This document shows positions 24,681 to 31,123 of a stretch of DNA of 39,530 nucleotides, piece after piece. The notes beneath the pieces were generated by a model. It was not told where the DNA came from. It ran no database searches and saw nothing but the letters and a program-made list of their open reading frames with translations. This DNA is from Gemmatimonadaceae bacterium (GTDB lineage: Bacteria; Gemmatimonadota; Gemmatimonadetes; Gemmatimonadales; Gemmatimonadaceae), in NCBI GenBank assembly GCA_025450815.1, contig JANWLO010000053.1:1-39530 (forward strand), read 5' to 3'. Each line of letters starts with the position of its first letter. The first letter of the stretch is position 1. A program made the translations under genes and the position numbers.

Positions 24681-25127
24681 ATGCTCAAGAGACAATTGAA
24701 CTGGCTGGGCGCTCTGTTCGTATCGTGCATGGTCGTGACCAGCTCCGCGCTCGCGCAGCAGGGGTACGGGAATGGCCATGGCGACCACGATGACCATGGC
24801 GACCACGGCGGGCACTGGGTATTTCTCGGCGATCGTCACGTGGACGGGAAAGCGGATCGCGACAACATCGAGATCAAGCCGGGAGATAAATTCCGGGCGA
24901 TTCAGTTTCGCGTCGACGGCGGAATGGTGCGGTTCACGAAGGTGATCGTGCACTTTCGCAACGGCACGCGCGAGGAGCTCGATCTGCACGCGAACATACC
25001 GTCGGGTGGGCGAAGCGGCTCGATCGATCTTCCGGGCCAGCGCCGCTCCATTCAGAGCGTCGAGATGTGGTACGGCAAAGCGAACTGGCGAACGCGTCCA
25101 GCGATCAACCTCTACGGCATGTTGTAG
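24681..25127 (+). CDS. Exported His/Asp-rich protein
   Basis: The 148-residue product follows GGAGG by 7 bases and has a signal peptide cut near SSALAQQ. The mature N-terminus is a low-complexity segment of His, Asp and Gly (GHGDHDDHGDHGGHW) suited to bind divalent metal. It is followed by a compact beta domain: GDKFRAIQFRVDGGMVRFTKVIVHFRNGT, ELDLHANIPSGGRSGSIDLPG and RRSIQSVEMWYGKANW. That domain resembles the DUF2541-type beta-sandwich of secreted proteins by pattern. A metal-binding role is inference. A strong terminator follows 24 bases after the stop. Confidence 0.8.
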   Translation: MLKRQLNWLGALFVSCMVVTSSALAQQGYGNGHGDHDDHGDHGGHWVFLGDRHVDGKADRDNIEIKPGDKFRAIQFRVDGGMVRFTKVIVHFRNGTREELDLHANIPSGGRSGSIDLPGQRRSIQSVEMWYGKANWRTRPAINLYGML

Positions 25128-25151
25128 GACAAATCGCAGCGCGGCACCCGC

Positions 25152-25187
25152 GACCGCACGCCACCGACGAGTGGCGTGCGGTCTTTT
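25152..25187 (+). terminator. Rho-independent terminator
   Basis: GACCGCACGCCAC and GTGGCGTGCGGTC form a perfect 13-base stem with loop CGACGA, followed directly by TTTT. It ends transcription of the His-rich exported protein gene and isolates the next gene, which must have its own promoter in 25188-25272. Confidence 0.88.
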
Positions 25188-25272
25188 CGCATTTCCAGCA
25201 GGTTGTGGACCGAGTATTGTAATCGAGGCCTTTCAATATTTCGCCGCTCGTCCACGGAAACAGGAGATGCCG

Positions 25273-26370
25273 ATGAGGGGCTCCATGCGACGCGAGCTAC
25301 CAGTCGTTCGTACGGGCCAGGGAGACGTCAAGCTCACGCGCGAGGAGTTCGAGCGGCGATTCCGCGAGAGATTCTACGACCCGGCATTCGACGCCGTGCA
25401 CGCCGAGCTCGATCGCATCGTGGATGTCGCCTGGAAGAATTACGACGACTACCACAAAAGTCCGCGCAAGCGAAAAGCCGGTCCGGAGTTCGAGAATCCG
25501 GACTTCGAGCTCCCGATCGAGTGGCTCGATACACGCGAACGAATTCACGCGGCCGCGAAGGTGCACGACGACGCCGCGTCGCGAAGGCGCGTTCTCATCA
25601 TCTGCGGCGCGGCGCGCAGCGATCAGACGTGTCCTGGCGAGATGTCCAAAACCTTCCGGCTCGTCCAGCTCGCGCGCCAGATCGTGGAGGCGAGCGAGGG
25701 ATTCGAGTGCGACGTGCTCGACCTGAGCCACCTCGCGGCGGAGTACGGCCGACAGATTCTGCCGTGCAAGGCGTGCGTGTCTACCGCGATGCCACTGTGC
25801 AACTGGCCATGCTCCTGCTATCCGAATCATGCGATGGGGCAGGTGAACGACTGGATGAGCGAGCTCTATCCGCGATGGGTCGCCGCGCACGGCATCCTGA
25901 TCGTGACGCCAGTGTACTGGTACCAGGCGCCGAGTGTGCTCAAACTGATGATCGACCGGCTGGTGTGCGCGGACGGGGGGAATCCGGATCCGACGCGCAC
26001 GCACGGCAAGAATCCGAAGGAGGCGAAGGCGCTCGAGCTGGCCGGGTGGGACTATCCGAAGCACCTGGCCGGTCGCGCGTTCGGCATCGTCGTACACGGC
26101 GACGCCGGAGGAACGGAAACAGTGCGTCGCGATCTCACCGACTGGCTGCTCGACATGGAGCTCGTGTATGCGGGCAACGCATCGACTCTCGACCGCTACA
26201 TCGGATACTACGAGCCGTACGCCACGAGCCACGAGGCACTGGACCGCGACACCGCCGTGCAGGAGGAAACGCGAAACGTCGCGCGCAGCCTCGTCGCGGC
26301 GGTGCAGCTCATCCGCGACGGGAAGTACGAGCGTACGGATGCGCAGTTGCGGAGGGTGCGACCGAAGTAG
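25273..26370 (+). CDS. Flavodoxin-fold NADPH-dependent FMN reductase with Cys cluster
   Basis: The 365-residue product starts at ATG 25273, 6 bases after AGGAG. The N-terminal 100 residues are helical (REEFERRFRERFYDPAFDAVHAELDRIVDV). A flavodoxin-like domain follows at about 105-330: RRVLIICGAARSDQTCPGEMSKTFRLVQLA, LDLSHLAAEYGRQILPCKAC, ILIVTPVYWYQAPSVLKLMIDRL and RAFGIVVHGDAGGTETVRR. The YWYQAPS loop is the usual FMN-contacting TPVYW motif. Between strands there are five cysteines, C165-x2-C168-x7-C176-x3-C180-x-C182, which may bind an Fe-S cluster or zinc; iron-sulfur flavoproteins of the Isf type carry a comparable insert. Substrate and partner are unknown. Confidence 0.85.
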   Translation: MRGSMRRELPVVRTGQGDVKLTREEFERRFRERFYDPAFDAVHAELDRIVDVAWKNYDDYHKSPRKRKAGPEFENPDFELPIEWLDTRERIHAAAKVHDDAASRRRVLIICGAARSDQTCPGEMSKTFRLVQLARQIVEASEGFECDVLDLSHLAAEYGRQILPCKACVSTAMPLCNWPCSCYPNHAMGQVNDWMSELYPRWVAAHGILIVTPVYWYQAPSVLKLMIDRLVCADGGNPDPTRTHGKNPKEAKALELAGWDYPKHLAGRAFGIVVHGDAGGTETVRRDLTDWLLDMELVYAGNASTLDRYIGYYEPYATSHEALDRDTAVQEETRNVARSLVAAVQLIRDGKYERTDAQLRRVRPK

Positions 26371-26401
26371 CGCGCACAGCGACAATCCAACGGTACGAGT
26401 G

Positions 26402-27796
26402 ATGCCGCTTCCAGGATCCCGATCGATGATTGCCATCATTGCCGTCGCGGCGGCTTTGCCCGCGACATCGTTTGCGCAGAGCGGAACAGTAGTGCGCGCG
26501 ATCGACGCGTACGTCGCGCCATACGTCGAGACGAACAACTTCTCGGGTCAGCTGCTCGTGATGCGCGGGTTCTCCGTGTTGTATGACAAATCGTTCGGCG
26601 CGGCAGATCGTGATTTGGCGCGGCCAAACACTCGCGACACGCGGTTCCATATCGCGTCGGTCTCGATGCAGCTCACGGCAGCGGCCGTGATGCGGCTGGT
26701 GGACCAGGGGAAGTTGACGCTCGACACACACGTGAGCGAGATCGTGCCGACCGTCCGCGGCGGCGACAGGATCACGATTCGCAATCTTCTCGAGATGCGC
26801 TCGGGACTCTCCGACATCAACTCGCGCGCGGATTACGACGAGATCCTGCAGCGGCATCAGACTCCGGCGAGCCTCGTGTCGGTGATCAGCGGCGACACGC
26901 TCTCGTTCGTGCCCGGATCGCGATACGCGCACGAGGAGCACTCGGCGTACAATCTTCTCGCGCTGATCGTCGAGAAGAAGACCGGACTGACGTTCGCGCG
27001 GGCGATGCGGCGGCTCGTTTTCACCCCTGCCGCCATGTCGCATTCCGGCGCGGACGACGACACGCCGAATGCGGGACCAATGGCGAAGGGGTCCAGCCCG
27101 GAAGGCGTCTACGGTCTCGAGCCGTCGGAGCCGTTTCACTGGTCGGCGAAGAGCGGCAACGCCTCGGCGTACACGACCGCCGGCGACCAGGCGCGCTGGA
27201 TCCACGCGCTCGTGCACGGCACGCTGCTCTCGCCGACCGCGCGTGCGATCGTGCTCGACACCGCGGGACCGCCGGCGGGCTACGGCTGGTTCCGACGCGC
27301 GAACACGCGATTCGGCGAGTTCGCGTATTCGATGAGTGGACGGTCGCCCGGCTTTGCGTCGGCAGTGCTCTATCTGCCGCGCGAGGACGTGATGGTGGTC
27401 GCGTTCAGCAACGTCTACTCCTCCGCGACGAGCGACATTGCGTATGATGTTGCCGCGATCGTACTCGGATTGCCGTACACACCGATCGCTCTCAGGACGC
27501 CGCCGCTGCCACCGGATTCGCTGGCACTCGTTGGAGCGGCGTTCGCGTTCCCGAAGGACTTCTATCAGCCGAATGCCGTGCTGCGATTCGAGGCGAACGG
27601 TGGTGAGCTCTTTCTCCGCTGGCCTTCCGGCGACGCCACGCCCATCATTCCGGTGGATGCAAATCATCTCATCGATCGCGCGTACTGGGAGCCGATCGCG
27701 GTCGTTCGCGACTCTGCCGGAGAGGCGATGGCAATGACGTACGATCGGTTCCGTGGAAAGCGCGTCGCGTCGGAAAGGGATTCGACTCGTCAGTGA
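26402..27796 (+). CDS. Exported beta-lactamase/serine-hydrolase-fold pseudoenzyme
   Basis: The product is 464 residues from ATG 26402 and has a signal peptide (MIAIIAVAAALPATSFAQ). It has the class C beta-lactamase (S12) fold throughout, including FHIASVSMQLTAAAVMRLVDQGKL, ITIRNLLEMRSGLSD, FVPGSRYAHEEHSAYNLLALIVEKKTGL and SGRSPGFASAVLYLPREDVMVVAFSNV. However, SxxK reads SVSM (Ser86, Met89: ATG replaces AAG), the YxN motif reads YAH, and the HxG motif reads MSG. All three catalytic motifs are therefore altered, so hydrolytic activity is unlikely. It probably serves as a binding or regulatory protein. The last bases overlap the arsN1-like start (GTGA). Confidence 0.85.
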   Translation: MPLPGSRSMIAIIAVAAALPATSFAQSGTVVRAIDAYVAPYVETNNFSGQLLVMRGFSVLYDKSFGAADRDLARPNTRDTRFHIASVSMQLTAAAVMRLVDQGKLTLDTHVSEIVPTVRGGDRITIRNLLEMRSGLSDINSRADYDEILQRHQTPASLVSVISGDTLSFVPGSRYAHEEHSAYNLLALIVEKKTGLTFARAMRRLVFTPAAMSHSGADDDTPNAGPMAKGSSPEGVYGLEPSEPFHWSAKSGNASAYTTAGDQARWIHALVHGTLLSPTARAIVLDTAGPPAGYGWFRRANTRFGEFAYSMSGRSPGFASAVLYLPREDVMVVAFSNVYSSATSDIAYDVAAIVLGLPYTPIALRTPPLPPDSLALVGAAFAFPKDFYQPNAVLRFEANGGELFLRWPSGDATPIIPVDANHLIDRAYWEPIAVVRDSAGEAMAMTYDRFRGKRVASERDSTRQ

Positions 27797-28293
27797 GTGA
27801 GCCGATCGACCTCGCCGTGATGTCAGCCGCCCACTGGCCGCTCGTGCGCGCCATCTACGAAGCGGGAATCGCGACCGGCAATGCGACGTTCCAAACGGAG
27901 GCGCCGAGCTGGGAATCGTGGGATGCGGGTCATCTTCGCACGTGCCGCCTGGTCGCGCTCTCGAGCGCACTCGTCGTGGGCTGGGCCGCGCTGAGTCCCG
28001 TATCGGCGCGCCCCGTGTACGCCGGTGTCTGCGAGGTGAGCGTGTACGTCGCGCCAGACGCGCAAGGGCAGGGCGTCGGACGCGCGCTGCTCGACGCCCT
28101 CATCGCGTGCTCGGAATCCGACGGGCGCTGGACTCTCCAGGCCGGAATATTTCCCGAGAACGAGAGCAGCGTCGCCCTGCACCTCCGCGCAGGCTTCCGG
28201 GTGCTCGGCCGGCGCGAGCGCGTGGGTCGCCTCAGTGAGCGCTGGCGCGACGTGCTGCTTCTCGAGCGCCGGAGCGCGGTAGTGGGGACTTGA
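27793..28293 (+). CDS. arsN1: ArsN1-like GNAT acetyltransferase (phosphinothricin/arsinothricin type)
   Basis: The 166-residue product opens LAVMSAAHWPLVRAIYEAGIATGNATFQTEAPSWESWD and has acetyl-CoA motif VYVAPDAQGQGVGRALLDALI. It ends with LQAGIFPENESSVALHLRAGFRVLGRRERVGRL and ERWRDVLLLERR. This is the phosphinothricin acetyltransferase family, in which the ArsN1 branch acetylates the arsenical antibiotic arsinothricin. Position just before arsR supports that reading, but it is translated as part of the upstream pseudoenzyme gene (start GTG overlapping its stop) rather than behind an ArsR box, so the arsenic link remains probable rather than certain. Confidence 0.75.
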   Translation: MSEPIDLAVMSAAHWPLVRAIYEAGIATGNATFQTEAPSWESWDAGHLRTCRLVALSSALVVGWAALSPVSARPVYAGVCEVSVYVAPDAQGQGVGRALLDALIACSESDGRWTLQAGIFPENESSVALHLRAGFRVLGRRERVGRLSERWRDVLLLERRSAVVGT

Positions 28294-28319
28294 CTCATCA
28301 ACGAATGTTGATATATACT
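28290..28319 (+). promoter_or_regulatory. arsR promoter, apparently leaderless
   Basis: TTGACT at 28290-28295 and TATACT at 28314-28319 each match the sigma-70 consensus at five of six positions with an 18-base spacer. The expected start point, about seven bases after the -10, coincides with the arsR ATG at 28327, so the mRNA is probably leaderless; no ribosome site precedes the ATG. The ArsR box lies within the spacer. Confidence 0.65.
28297..28312. promoter_or_regulatory. ArsR box 1 (before arsR)
   Basis: The site is ATCAA-CGAATG-TTGAT, an exact ATCAA-N6-TTGAT operator of the ArsR/SmtB type; symmetry extends to ATCAAC/GTTGAT. It lies between the -35 and -10 elements, where bound ArsR would block RNA polymerase until arsenite releases it. 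Confidence 0.8.
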
Positions 28320-28326
28320 TCCGGCC

Positions 28327-28656
28327 ATGACCACCGCCGTCGCCCCCAACCTCAGCCGAGCCGCTGAGCTCTTCCACGCCCTCTCCGACGAGACACGTCT
28401 CGAGATCCTCGAGATGCTGCGAAGCGGCGAACGCTGCGTCTGCGAGCTCACCAGCGATCTCGATGCCGCGCAATCCCGCCTGTCGTTTCACCTCCGCGTA
28501 CTTCGTGATGCCGGACTGGTCTCGGATCGCAAGGAGGGGCGCTGGTCGTATTACACGATCGTTCCTGAGGCGCTCGCGGAGATTCACGATCTGAGCATCG
28601 CGCTCCAGCCCACGAAGCGTCGTCGGGAGTTGCGCATCGCCGGACGCTGCTGCTGA
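28327..28656 (+). CDS. arsR: ArsR-family arsenite-responsive repressor
   Basis: The 109-residue product is a winged-helix repressor: LFHALSDETRLEILEMLRSGERCVCEL, then the recognition region LDAAQSRLSFHLRVLRDAGLV and the wing DRKEGRWSYYTI. Cys37 and Cys39 form the CVC metalloid-sensing pair at the start of helix 3, as in the ELCVCDL group. An additional Cys108-Cys109 pair closes the protein and could complete the arsenite site. It should repress its own promoter and that of arsM through the two ATCAA-N6-TTGAT boxes. It opens the cluster directly behind its operator. Confidence 0.92.
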   Translation: MTTAVAPNLSRAAELFHALSDETRLEILEMLRSGERCVCELTSDLDAAQSRLSFHLRVLRDAGLVSDRKEGRWSYYTIVPEALAEIHDLSIALQPTKRRRELRIAGRCC

Positions 28657-28695
28657 TCATTCGTTCGTTATGAAAGGATCTTTCGCATTCGATAC

Positions 28696-28711
28696 ATCAA
28701 CCTTTTTTGAT
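28696..28711. promoter_or_regulatory. ArsR box 2 (before arsM)
   Basis: The site is ATCAA-CCTTTT-TTGAT, the same format as box 1. It lies 15 bases before the arsM ATG and just ahead of its TTGGAGG ribosome site, in the 70-base gap after arsR. It gives ArsR a second point of control over the enzymes. Confidence 0.78.
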
Positions 28712-28726
28712 ACTTTGGAGGATACT

Positions 28727-29575
28727 ATGACCGGCACACCTGAGCTCACCAACATCGTTCGCGAGCGATACGGCCGAGCCGCGCAGCGCGTGCTCACGGG
28801 CGAGGGACTCCCCGCCGAGTGCTGCGGCCAGACCAGCTGCTGCACCGGCTCGGCGACCGCGTCGTGCGATCCTATTACGTCCAACCTCTACGTCAACGGC
28901 GAGACGGACGAGCTTCCCGAATCCGCCGTTCTCGCCTCCCTCGGCTGCGGCAACCCGACGGCGCTCGCCGAGCTCAAAGCCGGCGAGGTCGTGCTCGACC
29001 TGGGCTCCGGCGGCGGCATCGATGTGCTGCTCTCCGCGCGCCGCGTCGGCCCAACCGGCAAGGCGTACGGGCTCGACATGACCGGCGAGATGCTCGAGCT
29101 CGCGCGACGCAATCAGCGCGAAGCGGGCGTGGAGAACGTCGAGTTCCTCGAGGGACACATCGAGGCGATTCCGCTTCCCGATGCAACCGTCGACGTCATC
29201 ATCTCGAACTGCGTCATCAACCTGTCGGCCGACAAGCGGCGTGTGCTCGCGGAAGCATTCCGTGTGCTCAAGCCCGGCGGCCGATTCGCCGTGAGTGACG
29301 TCGTGGTTCGAGGCGAGGTACCCGCCGGCGTGCGCGAAAGCATGGAGCTCTGGGTGGGCTGCATCGCTGGTGCGCTCGAGGAGTCCGAGTTTGCGCGTCT
29401 CCTCGCCGAGGTCGGCTTCGAGAATCCGACGTTCGAGCCCACGCGTTTCTACGAGGCGGCGGACGCGGCTGCTTTCCTCGCGCAGTCGGGCCTCGACATC
29501 GACACCGTCGCACAGGAAATCGATGGGAAATTCATGAGCGCCTTCGTTCGTGCGACGAAGCCCGACGTGTCATGA
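28727..29575 (+). CDS. arsM: Arsenite S-adenosylmethionine methyltransferase
   Basis: The 282-residue protein follows GGAGG by 6 bases. It starts [14 protein letters not shown] and has SAM motif [22 protein letters not shown], the acidic motif [13 protein letters not shown] and the conserved [29 protein letters not shown]. The arsenic-binding cysteines are Cys74 (SLGCGNP), Cys162 (SNCVINL) and Cys212 (WVGCIAGAL), matching the three required in studied ArsM enzymes. An extra N-terminal set at Cys32/33 and Cys38/39 is also present. It methylates As(III) to methyl- and dimethylarsenicals using SAM, with reduction by cellular thiols. The stop overlaps the arsN2 start (ATGA). Confidence 0.93.
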   Translation: MTGTPELTNIVRERYGRAAQRVLTGEGLPAECCGQTSCCTGSATASCDPITSNLYVNGETDELPESAVLASLGCGNPTALAELKAGEVVLDLGSGGGIDVLLSARRVGPTGKAYGLDMTGEMLELARRNQREAGVENVEFLEGHIEAIPLPDATVDVIISNCVINLSADKRRVLAEAFRVLKPGGRFAVSDVVVRGEVPAGVRESMELWVGCIAGALEESEFARLLAEVGFENPTFEPTRFYEAADAAAFLAQSGLDIDTVAQEIDGKFMSAFVRATKPDVS

Positions 29576-30033
29576 GCGCCACGACCATGCCCGGCATCGT
29601 CATACGGCCAGCCGTGATCGAGGACTTGCCCGCCGTCGAGCGACTCCTCATCTCGAGCGACTTGCCAATAGCCGGAGTTGCCGGCTCCCTGTGCGCCTTC
29701 GTGGTGGCCGAGAGCGACGAGCGAATCGTCGGCGTCGTGGGCCTCGAGGTTTGTTGTGCGCACGCTCTGCTCCGCTCCACGGCCGTCGATCCCGAATTCC
29801 GCGATCGCGGGCTCGGCCGACTCCTCGTCGAGCGGATCATCGCCGAGGCGGAGGCGCGCGGCATTCGCGCCTTGTATCTGCTCACGACAACGGCAGAGCG
29901 CTACTTCCCGAGCTTTGGCTTTGTGACGACGACCCGCGATGCCGTCCCCGAGCCGATACGCGAGACGACCGAGTTCACGTCGGCGTGCCCGTCCTCCGCG
30001 ACCGTGATGTGCCTCGCCCTACCTACGCATTGA
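29572..30033 (+). CDS. arsN2: ArsN2 arsenic-resistance N-acetyltransferase
   Basis: The 153-residue GNAT protein begins VIRPAVIEDLPAVERLLISSDLP and has GLEVCCAHALLRSTAVDPEFRDRGLGRLLVERI, then ALYLLTTTAERYFPSFGFVTTTRDAVPEPIRETTEF and TSACPSSATVMCLAL. This combination, especially LLTTTAExYF and IRxTxEFxSxCPxSA, is the ArsN2 signature seen beside arsC and arsM in many bacteria. Its substrate is not settled; it is thought to protect against an arsenical. It shares four bases with arsM and is followed nine bases later by arsC, so it is part of that operon. Confidence 0.88.
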   Translation: MSATTMPGIVIRPAVIEDLPAVERLLISSDLPIAGVAGSLCAFVVAESDERIVGVVGLEVCCAHALLRSTAVDPEFRDRGLGRLLVERIIAEAEARGIRALYLLTTTAERYFPSFGFVTTTRDAVPEPIRETTEFTSACPSSATVMCLALPTH

Positions 30034-30042
30034 CGGAGACTC

Positions 30043-30540
30043 ATGCCGGCGACTCCCACGAGCGTCCTCTTTCTTTGCACCGGGAATTCCGCGCGCAGCC
30101 AGATCGCGGAGGCGCTCCTCGCGACGCGCGGAAGTGGTCGATTCCGTGTCGGGAGTGCGGGAGTGCATCCCGCGCCCGAGGTGAACTCGTTCGCCATCCA
30201 AGTGCTGCGGGAACGGGGGATCGATTGGCGCGGGAAACGCTCCAAAGCAATCGACGAGGTACTCGGCGAAACGTGGGATCTCGTCATCACCGTGTGCGAT
30301 CGCGCGAAGGAAAGCTGCCCGATTCTGCCCGGCCATCCGACATACGCACACTGGAGCCTCGACGATCCCGCAGCTGTTGAGGGCGACGAGGAAGCCAGGC
30401 GCGCTGCGTTTCGCCTCACCGCTCTCGATCTCTCGCGTCGCATCGACCTTCTGCTCGCGATACCAGCCAATCGCCTCGCGCCCGACGCATCCCAAAATCC
30501 CCGCTCTGTCGATTTCCCCTCCCCCCATTCGACGTACTAG
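30043..30540 (+). CDS. arsC: Arsenate reductase, low-molecular-weight phosphatase type
   Basis: The 165-residue product has the phosphatase P-loop CTGNSARS (Cys12, Arg18), the resolving cysteines Cys85 and Cys92 (ITVCDRAKESCPILPG), and the closing region HWSLDDPAAVEGDEEARRAAFRLTALDLSRRI. This matches the thioredoxin-coupled class of S. aureus ArsC (Cys10, Cys82, Cys89). It converts arsenate to arsenite, which ArsM then methylates. The C-terminal 30 residues are extra and Pro/Ser-rich. It begins 9 bases after arsN2. A small hairpin at 30545-30564 may end the operon. Confidence 0.92.
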   Translation: MPATPTSVLFLCTGNSARSQIAEALLATRGSGRFRVGSAGVHPAPEVNSFAIQVLRERGIDWRGKRSKAIDEVLGETWDLVITVCDRAKESCPILPGHPTYAHWSLDDPAAVEGDEEARRAAFRLTALDLSRRIDLLLAIPANRLAPDASQNPRSVDFPSPHSTY

Positions 30541-30544
30541 TGAA

Positions 30545-30564
30545 GCCGGATAGCATCGTCCGGC
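30545..30564 (+). terminator. Possible weak terminator after arsC
   Basis: GCCGGA and TCCGGC form a 6-base stem with an eight-base loop four bases after the arsC stop. No T-run follows, so the assignment is weak. Confidence 0.25.
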
Positions 30565-30595
30565 CCATCACTCACCGCCGAGCGGAGAATCGACA

Positions 30596-31042
30596 ATGAA
30601 ATTCATGATGATCATCAAGGCCAATAAGGACAGCGAAGCCGGTGTGATGCCGAGCGAGAAGCTTCTCTTGGCCATGGGGAAGTACAACGAGCAGCTGGTG
30701 AAATCCGGCGTGCTCCTCGCGGCCGATGGGCTGCAGGCGAGCTCGAAGGGCGCGCGGATCAATTTCGCGAACGGCAAAAGCACGGTCGTCGACGGACCGT
30801 TCGCTGAATCCAAGGAGTTGATCGCCGGCTACTGGATCATCCAGGTGAAGTCGAAGGCCGAGGCCGTCGAGTGGGCGCGCCGCGTTCCGTTCGACGTCGA
30901 CGGTCCCTCCGGCTCGGGCGGCCAGATCGAAGTCCGCCAGCTGTTCGAGACCGCCGATTTCGAACCCGAGCTCAGCGGATCCGCCGAGGGGCGTGCGCTT
31001 CTCGACGCCGAGCAGAGTTTCAGAAAGCGCACGAACACGTAG
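30596..31042 (+). CDS. YciI/DGPF-domain protein
   Basis: The 148-residue product begins MKFMMIIKANKDSEAGVMPS after GGAGAATC and includes the family motif VVDGPFAESKELIAGYWIIQVKSKAEAVEWARRVP. YciI-like proteins have a ferredoxin-like fold; those with the DGPF motif are typically encoded beside an ECF42 sigma factor, as here (31124). Their role is not defined, but a signal or partner function for the sigma factor has been proposed from this context. A hairpin occurs in the 81-base gap before the sigma gene. Confidence 0.88.
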   Translation: MKFMMIIKANKDSEAGVMPSEKLLLAMGKYNEQLVKSGVLLAADGLQASSKGARINFANGKSTVVDGPFAESKELIAGYWIIQVKSKAEAVEWARRVPFDVDGPSGSGGQIEVRQLFETADFEPELSGSAEGRALLDAEQSFRKRTNT

Positions 31043-31060
31043 CGACGATCGAGCCAACAT

Positions 31061-31082
31061 CGGCGCCGGCGTTCCGGCGCCG
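31061..31082. repeat. Hairpin between yciI and the sigma-factor gene
   Basis: CGGCGCCGG and CCGGCGCCG form a 9-base perfect stem with a CGTT loop. It has no T-run. It could weaken read-through or protect the mRNA 3' end of the upstream cistron, giving unequal amounts of the two proteins. Confidence 0.5.
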
Positions 31083-31123
31083 CTCCCTTGTCCGCGTGAC
31101 GCCGGCTGGCGTGATTCCTAGCC

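Noticed and set aside
26309-27970. A 553-codon minus-strand frame under the serine-hydrolase-fold gene
   Set aside because: It is antisense to a gene with clear family blocks and a signal peptide; the product is Arg-rich shadow sequence.
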